Shown: positions 1 to 12,186 of the stretch, in pieces
Numbering within the stretch: the first letter of the stretch is position 1
Layout: each line of letters begins with the position of its first letter
From: Gorsachius magnificus
Taxonomy: Eukaryota > Chordata > Aves > Pelecaniformes > Ardeidae
DNA: 64,000 nt
Reading direction: 5' to 3'
Assembly: GCA_034008185.1 (NCBI GenBank)
Contig: CM067081.1
Coordinates: 185,711,510-185,775,509, forward strand
Notes under the pieces: model-generated
Database searches by the model: none
The model's input: only the letters and a program-made list of their open reading frames with translations
Told to the model about the DNA's origin: nothing
Made by a program: the position numbers and the translations under genes

Positions 1-3000
1 TTTTCAATACAATTAGAAAAACTGACAATATATTATAAAATTCCCTGTCTTCCAGACAGGGCACTGAAGCCTCTACGTTTCATTGCGAGAGTCTTGACAG
101 ATTTTTGAAATGTCTTTAGCCCAACCCAAAGGGCAGATGCCTGTGGGGTGGATCAAAACTTTATAATGCAGCAAATGAGAAATGCAAATATCAGTTTGCT
201 TATTTTACTGTTATGGCCATGGAATTAGAAAAAATAATTTCTGTAAGTTGTCCAGCAGAGGATTCTCTCATGATAAAATAAATGTGTGAGAACAAGGACA
301 GACAGAGTTCAAAATTACACTCTACAAATACATATTTACATTCAGAGTATTTGAGTCCAAAAGGGTGGACATTGACATTCATAAGCCTTTTTTACCATAA
401 ACAATAATGAGAGAAAACATCTCTTCTAGATTTGAGGCTTATTTGATATTAAAACATTACAAGACAGCTGCTGAACATGAAAAGAAAGTTGCAGTACATT
501 TTGTTCACTTCTTTACCATATGGCTGTAAACTATTAGAACTTAACAGCATCTGCTACCAAAAAATCTTAGAATAACAAATCTTTAAGCCATTATAAGTGG
601 AGGCTGCTAAGCCTCTTGCTTAAAAATAATACATTTGAGTATGCAATTCCCCAATAATGTACTGAAAATTTACTGTGAAGGATTGGTCATAAAATATCAA
701 TGCATCATTATTTATTAATGAATTTAGAAGTGACACCATCCCCCCCAAACCCTCTTTTCACATACGCACATCTTGATTCTAACCAAAGATGCAAATAAAA
801 TACAGAGGACGCAAATGATCTGAACTCTTCCTTATTTTACAAGTGCTTCATATACAACAGCCAAATGATCTGAACTGCATGGCACTGAACTGTTTTTATA
901 CAAGAAACATGCATCAGGATCTCTGCCAAATTTTATGTAGTAGTAATAACAACATTGTCTGATATGCATATTTCTCCCCAACTCTTAAAAGGATTTAAAG
1001 GTTGGTCCTTTTACTTACCTACCCTGAAAATGGTACCATATTGTAGCATTTATCTTTATGGATTCCAGCAGCAATTTTTAATTTCAGGGTTTTTTCCTTT
1101 CTTTTTAAAACAGTAAACACTACTATAGAGCTGTATTAAAAATAGATATACAGAATTAACTTAGACCACATGTGTAAACAAAAGCTACTACCATCAAAAC
1201 TGCAGACTGAGGTTTTGTTGGTTTTTTTATAAATTATGAAAAAAATGTAGTAAATTTTATATGGGCTTCGCCTTAAGTTTAGTACTGTAATTAATTTGGT
1301 ATTTGTCTAAGAATATGAGGCCCCTAAATATGCCTTGCAAGGTTACTTGGAAGGATCAAGCAACTGGCTTTTATTAATTCAGTGTTCTCCATGCAAGTTC
1401 CAGCATATCCCATCAGATCCACAGACAGAGTTAATAAATGCACAGATACAGATGTCATCCACTCCAAAACCCACATTTACTACACACGTTCATCCTCTTC
1501 ACAAGTCTGCTCTTGGACTATGGGAAGCAGCTCAAGACTCAGAAGTACCTTGGATTCTCCAGGAACTTCTTTGCACAACAGGTGTACATGGTGCTACACT
1601 GTACCCTCAACTTCTCAGCATGCTGCAGCTGTATCTCCTGTCCTCTTTCCTTGCGAGGATATAGCAGCAGGGCTACAAGAAGGTTATGTGTAGTCAGAGA
1701 AGAAAAGGCAGAGCTGTTCATACACCTCTGTCCTGATAAAGATGCACTAATCCCTCTCAAATTGAGTTCTTTCTACCAGCTGTGGCAATATTGCGGTTCT
1801 GGATCAAAAATCTGAATTACAGTCCTGCTCCAAAAGTCCACACTCAAATGCTATAGAAACATAACAAAACCAGGTCCATCCCCAAAGAATCTATTCCCAT
1901 AACCGACTCTAGGAATCACTTCTGAAATGGCTAATACAACTTCCTTTTCACTCAGACCCAAATGACACCAAGCACTCAGTGCTCTAACGGAGGGTGAATA
2001 TGCCTCAGCAATTTTGTTTTTAGAGGATGTGCCTCCTGGGTCTCCCTAAAAAGTCAATGAGAAGCAGCTAAACTTAGCTGCTCTGACGCACCTTCTGGAG
2101 GAGTCACTCTCTACTCACTGTAGAGAGAAACTACGATGAGCAATCTCATTTGGTGAATATCCAATGTAAATATTTAATATGTATAGATATCACTGTAGCT
2201 TGGACAGACCATGTCATGAGTTGGCTCAAAATATCTTAGCAAGTCAAGGCCACAGAAATCTTCATACCCTGCATCCCCTCATTTCTTACATACTGTCTGG
2301 TACCTTAGGCTCTCCTGGAAGAGTGTATCTAACCAAATAAAAGGTTAACTTTATTTTAAAGACGTTCTATCAGGCAGAATATCCAATATTCTAAGTAATA
2401 TCTCTCTAAAATTTTCTTTTGTCAATAACATATATTTTGTGATCCCTTTACCTCACACTTAGCTAGCTCTTTGAGTCTACATTGTACTTGTGTAGACACT
2501 TAAACTAGAATTAAGGCAGCAAGAGTAGGCCTAATAAGATTTACCAGCTATTTCTTCTGTCTTAAGAGTCAACGAACAAGGTCCTCATGAAAGAATACTT
2601 CAAAATTTCTATTAAAAAAACCCTACTGAAATTAAGATTTACCAGACAGATTTGAAAGCCAAGTTTCCAAACAGCAAATGTCTGGTGATATTAATGCCAG
2701 ATATACTTCAGAGGAAATAAAATGGCTCTAGACTGGATTTTTCACATGTTGGCATCAGTGTTCAGATGGCCCAACGATTCAACTAATCTTTTTAATGACA
2801 CCTTGCAACAGGCAATTGTAAAGGTGATCCGGCTGTTGCTGTAATAGGCAATCCAACTCCTGTCTGATATGGCAGCTATTTTCTGAACCATCATTATATC
2901 TGTAAGGGTATCAGTTTTGAAACTAGCAGTTTATTGCTACAGATGACCCGTTTCAAATGTGATAGATATCATTCTCTCATGCCCATCAGATTTGCATCTC

Positions 3001-4859
3001 TATTTTCTTCTTATCCATTTTTCTTTTGCATCTTGAAGCGACCTTGTACATTAGTGCTATTCAGTATGGCAGAGCTTCACATTAAAACAGCAATATTGTA
3101 AGTATGGATTTGCCATGCAGTTCCATTTCTGAATAAAATACACCAGTATTTTACTAAAATAAGTTCCTCCACTGGAAATAAACACGAAAAGCAATACTTT
3201 TCCATACAGCATTCCTTTTATTTTTCAGAACCCTACTTCTTAAGAAAGACCAGCAATTGACTGATTACTTAGCAACCTCACTGAGTCTGATAGAGTCACG
3301 CTGTGATAATGGAACTATCAATGCAGTTATAATGTACTTACACTCTGTAGATAGCTGTTTCAAATGGAGCAACATTCCCTTCCAGCCCAATGCTTCTCTG
3401 CAAGGCTGGAAGGCCTGGTAAAGATTGAATACATACCTTTAAAAAGAGCAAGTTACAAAGAGGTTTCACTGACCACTAATCTTTTGTGCTACATTAAATA
3501 TTGCCAATGCCATGGGGTTTTTTTCTATTTTCTTTCTTCTCATTTAACAATAACTTTTAAACTGATTTTCCATGGAGAAGCCCAAAGTAATAAACATTGT
3601 GACGTATTTTCCTTCTTTACATTACTTTGCAGTAACAATATAGCTACTAATTAGTAAATGACTGTGTTCCACGCTATTAGCATGTTATACAGGCCAAGGG
3701 TTTCATACAGAGGTGTTTCACACAGCAGACCAGCCAGTCTACATCACAAGGACAGAATTTATATCACAAAGGTACTTATTTAGTTGCACAACACCGTGAC
3801 AAAGGGTAGCGTTTACAAGTACATGAACGGCAAAGGATCCAAGACCCAACCTCACTGGCTATATCTGAAACACGATCAAAAAAGCCCACCTCAAAACAAA
3901 ATTGCAAGAAAACCAAACCAAACCGAACAAAAAAACCACAACCAGACCCACTTCTGCTCCTTATTGCAAGGGGCATAGATGGCTCAGCTCAGATCCAAGC
4001 AACTGTGTACTCTTAAGCCCAAAATAGTAGCTTCATCCCCCGTGCCTACTTGGAACAAGCCTTATTTCACAAATAAATGGCATACACAACCACGGCACAG
4101 TGCTCAGGCCATAGCCCTATTTGCTTCGCTAACACAGTCATAGTGGGGCTCACAGATATCTAACAGATAGAGCTTTAAAGTCCTTTGATACACAAAGAAA
4201 TAAACACGCATTGCAGATGCACCTATCTGCATCTCTTGGTATCTAAGTGTCATTAAACACCTGTCCTAAAGACCTTCATTCTTCCAGTCTAACCTTTATT
4301 AAATAGGTGCTTAAATAAGCAACACACTCATCTAGACTTCACAGCTAGTCTGTGGAGAGAGACAGGCATCTCTGGAGATTATTTTGTGTTTACCTCACCA
4401 ACAGTGCTCTAGCAGAGATGGCTGTTGCCTTAGAGATTTTACAGGGAGCCTAGTTTAAACACATTTCAAAACAATAATGCCTCAGCTTGGCTTGTGAAAC
4501 CACGCAAAAGGAACCGTGGCTCAACAGAACTCAAACTTGTTTGAAAGCCTGATTTACAGTCAGTTTTACTTTTATCTCGGTAGCAATTCACAGTGCATCT
4601 GAGTAAAGCATCCTCAATGTAACAGTTCTAACACACCATAACACAATCTCTTCTTAAAACACACACACCCCCTTCAAAATAGGAAGAAGATCACTGGCAC
4701 AAAGAAGAAAAAAATTAACATACCTGTACAGATTTCCTATTGCCATAGGAAAAAAAAAAAAAAAAAAAGTCAAAGAATACATTACTAAGTTACATGTTCT
4801 CATGTTGGCCAGGCCTGGTGATGGTCACTACGGTATATAATGAACTAACTGAAACTCAT
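1..4859. other. Gene-less AT-rich stretch
   Basis: No recognisable gene, RNA or young transposon was found on either strand. Open frames here are short (at most about 125 codons), overlap each other in several frames and show no domain. The stretch holds a 15-base direct repeat (812-826 and 862-876) and a 19-base A-run at 4750-4768. One short minus-strand open segment at 3342-3414 has a good-looking splice donor and is listed separately. The sequence is compatible with intron or intergenic DNA. Confidence 0.6.
3342..3414 (-). other. Weak exon candidate, minus strand (73 bp)
   Basis: On the minus strand, an acceptor-like CTTTACCAG (AG at 3416-3415) precedes 73 bases open in one plausible frame. 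They read LPALQRSIGLEGNVAPFETA, then IYR, and are followed by a consensus donor GTAAGT (3341-3336). The peptide looks protein-like but is not recognised. A second frame is also open, and the pyrimidine tract is only moderate. Confidence 0.16.
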
Positions 4860-5545
4860 TCAGAATTTACGGAGAACGAAGAACTTTGAGAGAGGAGGGC
4901 AAACACAGCACCTGTCCTTAGAGATGGAAAAAGCAGTCGGAAAGGAGTGAAAAGCAGTCAATCTACTTTCAATAACTGGAAAGATACTGAAACAAATTAT
5001 TAAACAATCAATTTTTAAAGACCTTAAGGATAATAATGTGATAAGGCACAGACAACATGGATTTTCCAAGAAGAAATCGCTCAGGCCAATCTCATTTCCT
5101 TCTCTGACAGACCAACTGGTCTAGTGGATAAGGGACAGGCAGTAGCTGTGATATAGCCTGACTTCACTAAAGCTGTTGATCCTGTCACACGTGACATTCC
5201 CAGAAGCAGAAGAAGGAAATATGGTCAAGACTGAATTGCACACAATTTAATGGATAGTTATCAGCTGTTCTCCATCAAGCTGAGAAAAGATTTCAAGGAG
5301 ATCTGCAAGGATTTGTCTCAGGTCATGGAAAATATGCCATTTTCATGAGTAGCTTGGATGACAGAATAGTTTGTATGTGCGTAAAACATGCAGATGTTAC
5401 CGAGTTGACGAAATTTTATGCAATTCTAAGAACAACTTCAAAAATCAGAACCACCTTGATGAAATGGACAAATGCACATGCACACAAATATATTGGGAAC
5501 AACTGGCCAGACACCAACACTAAGAAAAGCCTGGGGGGATAACAT
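4860..5545 (+). pseudogene. Old CR1-type LINE, reverse-transcriptase remnant
   Basis: This is a degenerate copy of the reverse-transcriptase part of a CR1 non-LTR retrotransposon, read left to right. The order of blocks matches CR1 ORF2. A segment around 4960-5060 corresponds to the start of the RT domain, followed near 5090-5210 by a block readable as VI-stop-PDFTKAVDPVTRDIP, the eroded form of the DFSKAFD region. Near 5345-5410 a block ends in HADVTEL, where an active element has F-A-D-D; the second catalytic aspartate is gone. A TAG at about 5157 and several frame changes interrupt it, and the stretch between the two RT blocks is shorter than in CR1 consensus. The last recognisable block (about 5495-5545) is the region near an asparagine-asparagine-tryptophan motif. 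It is inactive and older than the other CR1 copies here. The family call is from pattern recognition, not alignment. Confidence 0.75.
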
Positions 5546-5689
5546 TTTACCAGAAAAAGAAGAGAGAGAATTTCACCTTCCAGTAGGTGAAATTGTTACA
5601 GACAGGTGATAATTAATTGTTTTCTGTGTTCACTGATCATAGAACAAGTTGCAATCAGCTTAATCTGCAATCTGTGAGAGGGGACTGCG

Positions 5690-5890
5690 GGAAACAAACC
5701 CAAACCCATAGCTATAACAACAAGTCTTTCCAATGCTTCTTTGTCTAGCGAGATTGGGAAAATCTCATCACAGGAGGTTTTCCAGATTAGTTAGTATCTG
5801 TCAAGGATGGTGATGTGTCTCATCCTACCTTGGAACAGAGACCTGAATGAGATAAACTCTTGAGGACTTTTCCAGGCTTTCATACCCTAA
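5690..5890 (+). mobile_element. Probable 3' end of the same old CR1 element
   Basis: The stretch 5740-5885 resembles the 3' end of older CR1 subfamilies. It has a block like GGAGGTTTTCCAGA, then a 'CTGTCAAGGATGGT' block at about 5797-5811. This is followed by a 'CCTTGGAACAGAGACCTGAATGAGAT' type sequence and a terminal CTTGAGGACTTTTCCAGGC. Orientation and order agree with the reverse-transcriptase remnant ending about 150 bases upstream, so the two are likely one insertion with a diverged middle. The usual terminal 8-base tandem repeats (ATTCTATG type) cannot be seen. Confidence 0.6.
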
Positions 5891-8800
5891 TATCTCACAA
5901 AAGTATGAACAGTGTCATGTATCTATGGCTGTTCTTAGACTTGGCTTTCATTTATGTTGGATATGTGTCATCATCATCATCTTAATTTCTTTCTTTCTTT
6001 TTTCACCTCACGAGCCAGTGAAAACAAGCAAGATAACAGAAGTCACATTTGTATGTGCATCTTTGGATTACCGCTAATTCGGTATTTCATTTTAGCTGCA
6101 AAGGGTCACTGTCTAGGCACAAAAGCGTACCAGAAAGCACAGTGGCAACTTGTTAAATCTAGCTGGAAGATAAAGTGAGTTGTGGGTTTGGTCTGCATTA
6201 AGAATTAATGAATAGACTTGACTGCAGGATCAAAAGAAAATATACAAAAATCCTTCAGCAGCAAGTAAGTATAAAGTCAGCAAGGAAATTAAATGAAGCT
6301 TGCAGCATTTCTCTATTCACCTTACACTTAAACAAAAGGCTTTCATTTTACGGGTATCAGATTGGGGCTTCTAGAAGGAACTCCTCCGTAAAATTTATGT
6401 GAAAGCTTATGGCAAAATACTCATGCATTGCACTGTTTATTCTTTTCCAGATGAAAATATCTACGTTAAATTCCTGCATTCAGACAATAAATATGTTGCT
6501 AAGTGAAACGTTAGGGTGCTTATCTGTTTCATAATGGATAAAACCATACTCTGAACAAACAGCTCAAAAGACTGTCCTTGCGCTAGCCACATGAGAATAG
6601 CAGCAGCTCACCTGCCAGAAGAACATTCTTTACAGGGAAGGGGGGAGAGGGATTTTCCCCATCAGGGTAGTTTTAAAATGGAATATTGATACATACCGAA
6701 GAACAAGGAACTGAGGGAAAGGACTTCATGCATTTGTGACAGCTGCCACAATATCCCACTATTTTCTGACTTAGTTGAAATTGGACAATAAATCAATAAA
6801 CCTCTAGCTGATTGTTACCTTCAGTGAAATACGATGAAACATAATTTAAAAGGTGATTTTTAGGGGTAATTCTCTGGAGCTTTTATGACACACATTTGAG
6901 GTTTATTTTCTTTTTCGCCATGAAAAATGTTTCAAATCTGTATGTAAAATTGGGAAAGTTTTCATCCAAACAACCTGCCTCTGTCCCTCTCTTCAGCTGC
7001 TTCTGTTTTCAATATTATTTTGGGGCACTGGCTTTGGATTTGAAATCATGCTGACTTTCACTGGAGAGATTATAGTACAGAAAGTAATGCTGTTCATACA
7101 TGCAGCTCAGCTAGGTCCTGCCTTCAACATGCTTTTTATGAGCAGATCTCTGCACCCACATGCTTCATCCATCAAACCAGACACTTTGTCTTCTGAAATC
7201 AAGGTCATTGCAAAAAACCCTGACCTCCTTTCTTACAGAAATAAAAAAATATACTGTGTTTTAAAAGTGCAGTTCATTCTCTTTCAATGTTTAAGTGGAT
7301 TTGTCAAGTAATTTCATGGGCCGGCTGCTGGAGAACTGATTGGGTTAACATTTTAAACATGAATACTCAAAGTGAGCCTATGCAGTTCTGCTGTCCCATC
7401 ACCTCCCTCAGTAACATAAGCAGATAGGTAAATTTTAGATTTACATTTGAAATGTGTCCCACAGTATTCCAAAACTACATTCCAAGGTCAATATCAAGTA
7501 ACATTATCTTCGTAAAGAATTAAATGCAGCTTAAAAATTAGAATATAAATCAGCAGACAGACAATTCACATACTTAAAATCCAGCTGAGTCCTCTGCCAT
7601 ACTCACATATACCCTGAAGTATGTGCATTTATAGTGTAATGCTGCCTCACTTTCTTTAATTTTTCATTAAACTTTGAATATGACTTGGCCTGATCCAACA
7701 TCATAGCAAACTTGATAATACCCCCAAAAGGTAACCTAGATCTAGTAAAGATTCATGATTTTCCTTTGTGTACAGTTATAGTCAACAAGAGATGACCTTT
7801 CAATCCCATACAGTCTCAAGAATACAATTTGACTTATCAAGCAATCTCTAGATTGACTTAGTTAAGTACTTGGCAGGGTATTAACAAAAGTTGGACTCAA
7901 TTCAAGCTTCAGTTGCTTTAATCAATACAGAGTTTGAAAGCTTTCATTTGAGGTGATAGTAAGAGGAGAGCAGCAGTAGAGACCTGACTGAAACAACCAT
8001 CAGCTGTCTGCTGTCTTAGAGAATATTAAAGACAGTAAAAGAGTGCTAAACAACATTAATGATACAGAAAACAAACTCTGATTAAGAAATTGAGGTTTTC
8101 CTGTAAGTGTACTGACAGGTACGATGCAGGTAATTCATTAACTGAAGGAATAATCATGGGTAATTTTGATCATTCTCTGCAATGCACCATGCCTTTATAA
8201 TATTTGAAAATCCCACATGTACACCACTACAGACAGATGTACAAAGTCAAAGCCTTAAAAAATAATCTCAGTCTTAAAAAAGAGCCAATTTTCTATTAAG
8301 CCACCAGTCTGAATTCACAGTAACCGCCAGCCACATTCCAGAGAAAGGGTGGCCAACATTTCCATGGACAGGAGTAACTTCTAAATTTCAGATTAAACAA
8401 TGAGCACAAGTGAGGAAATGCAGACAGCATATACAAGTGAAGTGACACACACAACAATGTCAAACAAGCTGATGAGCTTCAGAAGGCTGCTGTGATCCTG
8501 AGACAATTTGCTTCACACGCCCAACACTCACTGGCTGCCTTTGTTCTAGGTTATCAGACAAAATTTGCAGAGTAAAGACATGGGTCAATCCACAAGGTCA
8601 GATTTACTTTGAAAAAATTCACAGGAGAGGATAATTGCACTTTTCTTCTGCGTTCTCTTCACACTTACCATCCTGATTGCTTTAATGTTTTATGAAGAAA
8701 TTGTAAGAGGGTATTAACATTCTTCTGTATGTAACGTTATGCTGATTTAACCAAAAGGTATGACTTAACTGACTGTGGAGTTTTAAAACAGTTCAGTTAA

Positions 8801-10467
8801 ACAAGGGCAAGACTTGGAGGTTGTTCATATTTTGGTATAGTATTTTATACACCACAGTGGTTTTACTACTACGACAGTTTTAACGCTAATAAGGAACTCC
8901 TGTAAGCACAGAAATAAATTGAAAGAACAGACTAAAGAACAGAAGAATAGAAGAACTGAAGCGGCACTGTCCTTCACTGTATGACAGTAAGTTTGGCCCC
9001 GTAGCGGACAGTAAGTTGCAAAGGGATCCTGCTTCTCATGAAAATATGAGCAGCCTCCCTTAAGTTAGTTGTGAATTTCTTGGTGCAAAACTTTGCATAG
9101 TACACAAAAGTGAAAATGTCCATCTAGCCAACCCCCAACATGAAAAAGGGGAAAAGAAAAGCATCAGGTTTATCTGCTTAATGCCAGCATGAGTGAAACT
9201 GGAAGTATAAGCTGAAGGCACATAAACATGTAATGATTCCTCAGTGCACCCAGGGACCAGTTTTCAAATAAAACAGGAGCAGACAGAAAGGCAAACTCCT
9301 CCAAATATGAAATAAAGTGTTCCATTTTAGGAAGGCTTCACCCCCACACAATTTTTACCTGTTTAAATAAACTACTTGAGCTAAACTACTGTAAATCCAT
9401 GTTCATTATGCTGTGTTTTACCTCTCACTGTGAATCTCTCACTTGGATCTTGGTGGGAAAAGGGGAATGATTTGGTCAGTAGTATTTACAGTCAGTTGGT
9501 GGACAGTTTTCCCCATTCTGCCCACCAAATCCTGGTTGGGCAGGTACCACCAAGAACCACACGAACACAAAATCCAGACACAGCCAGCTGGCTGTGGAAG
9601 ACCAGAGAGGAAAAACCTGGAATCCTTACACCTTGTCACAAGTTGTAACCATACACTTAACACGGTGAAAATGAACACAAGGCAGACAAAAAACAGTGAG
9701 AGGACAGATTACAAATATGCCAACAAATTGGATGTATTCCAGCATGCAAGACCCTATTCAGATGCTGCAATTGTCATGAAGAAAAAATTATCTAATCCTA
9801 AAGAAATCTGAACAGCAACAATCTGAGCTGTGTGGCTTTGTAACCACTCTGCTTGATCTAAAGAAATACTGATACTGAAGCAGCAGGACATGAACACGCA
9901 AGACACATCTTCCTTCAAGTAGGATGTTAATGCAGATGGAAGCGCTTTTCTCTCCTAGCTTTGACAGGAGGTTTTGGAACAGGAAATGTCACAACAGCCG
10001 TTTCCTTCCGAATTTCCTTTTCCATCAGAAACATGAAGGGAAGAAACACATTTTCCAGATTCATCTACTTCATGGGTGAGCAGACAGCCAACATTTAAAA
10101 GCAGGCACAAAATAGTCCATATAAACCACAGTCTTTCAGGCACTCAAATGTATTAAAAATTAGTTTTTGCCAAACCTTCCTTTCTTAGTTCAAAGAAAAG
10201 CTGCATCTGGTAACTTGCATAATTCAGTTCTCAAAATTTTGAATGTTTTGTTTGCAGAAGATATTTCCATTCTTCTTTGAGACTTTCTAAGAATAGTTAT
10301 GGAAGATTAGCAAGAAACAATGGTTCAAAAGGGCATTGGTTTGGACAAAATCAAATCAATGGAACTACTAATGTGGACGGTGAGAATTTGACAAGTATCT
10401 GAGACATAATATATTCAAAACAATTTTTTCTAATGGCCACTAGCAGAGAAATTATAGAGATTTCTGA
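5891..10467. other. Gene-less AT-rich stretch
   Basis: Nothing recognisable is seen on either strand. There are short overlapping open frames only, and no CR1 or LTR signature. A purine-rich run near 8925-8965 and a C/T-rich run near 5985-6010 are the only compositional features noted. The right edge abuts the endogenous retrovirus fragment. Confidence 0.55.
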
Positions 10468-10497
10468 AAATTCCTTCTGAAATTAAGGTACAGGCTT

Positions 10498-12186
10498 GTG
10501 GGAACTCTTCACAGGTTCAGGGCAGGACGGGGGGGATCTGTTGCTGTTGGGGTTCGAGCTGCTTCAGAAGTGATTGGTACTGAAGCACAGCTCCTCCTGG
10601 CCCCCCGACTGCCAGTGCTGGGCTGGATGTTCAAAGGGAAGGTCCCCACTACACATCATGCCACTGACGCTATATGGAGTAAGTGGGTCGCACTGATTAC
10701 ACAACGGGCTCGAATAGGAAACCTCAGTCGCCCAGGAATCTTGGAAGTGATCATGGACTGGCCAGAAGGCAAAGATTTTGGAATACCGCCAGAGAAAGAG
10801 GTGGTGCATGCTGAAGAAGCCCCATTGTACAATAAACCACCAGAAAATGAGAAGCAATATGCCCTGTTCACTGATGGATCCTGTCGTCTTGTGGGAAAGC
10901 ATCGGAGGTGGAAAGCTGCTGTATGGAGTCCTACAAGACAAGTTGCAGAGACTGCTGAAGGAGAAGGTGAATCAAGTCAATTTGCAGAGGTGAAAGCCAT
11001 CCAGCTGGCTTTAGATATTGCTGAAAGAGAAAAATGGCCAGTGCTCTATCTCTATACTGACTCATGGATGGTGGCAAATGCCCTGTGGGGGTGGTTGCAG
11101 CAATGGAAACAGAGCAACTGGCAGCACAGAGGCAAACCCATTTGGGCAGCCGCATTGTGGCAAGATATTGCTGCCCGGGTAGAGAACTTGGTTGTAAAGG
11201 TACGTCATGTAGATGCTCATGTGCCCAAGAGTCGGGCCTCTGAAGAACATCAAAACAACCAGCAGGCAGATCAGGCTGCTAAGACTGAAGTGGCTCAGGT
11301 GGATCTGGACTGGCAACATAAGGGTGAATTGTTTCTAGCTCGGTGGGCCCATGACACCTCAGGCCATCAAGGAAGAGATGCAACATACAGATGGGCTCGT
11401 GATCGAGGGGTGGACTTAACTATGGACACTATTGCACAGGTTATCCATGAATGTGAAACATGTGCTGCGATCAAACAAGCCAAGCGCTTAAAGCCTCTCT
11501 GGTATGGAGGACGGTGGCTGAAATACAAATATGGAGAGGCTTGGCAGATTGATTATATCACACTCCCACGAATCCGCCATGGCAAACGCTATGTGCTCAC
11601 CATGGTGGAAGCGACCACCAGATGGTTGGAAACATATCCCGTGCCCCATGCCACTGCCCGAAACACTATCCTAGGCCTTGAAAAACAAGTCCTGTGGCGA
11701 CATGGCACCCCAGAAAGAATTGAGTCAGACAACGGAACTCATTCCCGAAACAACCTCATAGATAAATGGGCCAAAGAGCATGGCATTGAGTGGGTCTATC
11801 ATGCACCAGCCTCCGGGAAAATTGAACGATACAATGGACTGTTAAAGACTACACTGAAAGCAATGGGTGGAGGAACATTCAAACATTGGGATACACATTT
11901 AGCAAAGGCTACCTGGTTAGTCAACACTAGAGGATCTGCCAACCGAGCTGGCCCTGCCCAATCAAACCTCTTACGTACTGTAGAAGGGGATAAAGTCCCT
12001 GTAGTGCATGTAAAAAATATGCTGGGGAAGACAGTCTGGGTTTCTCCTGCCTCAGGTAAAGGCAAACCCATCCGTGGGATTGCTTCTGCTCAAGGACCTG
12101 GCTCTACTTGGTGGGTGATGCGGAAGGATGGGGAAGTCCAATGTGTACCCCAAAGGGATTTGATTTTGGGTGAAAACAGCCAATGA
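10498..12186 (+). CDS. pol: Endogenous retroviral pol fragment: RNase H and integrase
   Basis: The 562-codon open frame encodes the C-terminal half of a retroviral Pol polyprotein. The listed start is a GTG; the frame is open from 10468 and the first ATG is at 10627, so this is the surviving part of a longer gene rather than a true start. RNase H (about residues 119-262) has the acidic tetrad D126 (in FTDGS), E164 (in FAEVKA), D188 (in YTDSW) and D258 (in QADQAA), plus an HVDAH motif. Integrase follows with an HHCC zinc site H285, H290, C319, C322. Its core has D352 (QIDYITLP), D411 (ESDNGTH) and E443 (KIERYNG). The C-terminal region near 500-555 resembles the integrase DNA-binding part, ending at TGA 12184-12186. 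D411 and E443 are separated by 31 residues, where retroviral integrases normally have 35, so four codons seem lost beside the catalytic loop. Without RT and a 5' LTR it cannot replicate alone. Family assignment is confident; subfamily is inferred. Confidence 0.93.
   Translation: MGTLHRFRAGRGGSVAVGVRAASEVIGTEAQLLLAPRLPVLGWMFKGKVPTTHHATDAIWSKWVALITQRARIGNLSRPGILEVIMDWPEGKDFGIPPEKEVVHAEEAPLYNKPPENEKQYALFTDGSCRLVGKHRRWKAAVWSPTRQVAETAEGEGESSQFAEVKAIQLALDIAEREKWPVLYLYTDSWMVANALWGWLQQWKQSNWQHRGKPIWAAALWQDIAARVENLVVKVRHVDAHVPKSRASEEHQNNQQADQAAKTEVAQVDLDWQHKGELFLARWAHDTSGHQGRDATYRWARDRGVDLTMDTIAQVIHECETCAAIKQAKRLKPLWYGGRWLKYKYGEAWQIDYITLPRIRHGKRYVLTMVEATTRWLETYPVPHATARNTILGLEKQVLWRHGTPERIESDNGTHSRNNLIDKWAKEHGIEWVYHAPASGKIERYNGLLKTTLKAMGGGTFKHWDTHLAKATWLVNTRGSANRAGPAQSNLLRTVEGDKVPVVHVKNMLGKTVWVSPASGKGKPIRGIASAQGPGSTWWVMRKDGEVQCVPQRDLILGENSQ

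Noticed and set aside
3776..3978. Opposed open frames on both strands in an A/C-rich run
   Set aside because: Low-complexity CCAAACCAAACC-type sequence keeps frames open without coding.
6600..6670. Minus-strand exon ending in CTGGCAG|GTGAGC
   Set aside because: There is no acceptor AG upstream before an in-frame stop.
8525..8620. Minus-strand exon ending at a GTGAGT donor
   Set aside because: The open frame is closed by a stop before any acceptor is found.
9075..9105. Mariner-like end (TTGGTGCAAAAC)
   Set aside because: Only a dozen bases resemble a mariner terminus, with no partner inverted repeat or transposase remnant.
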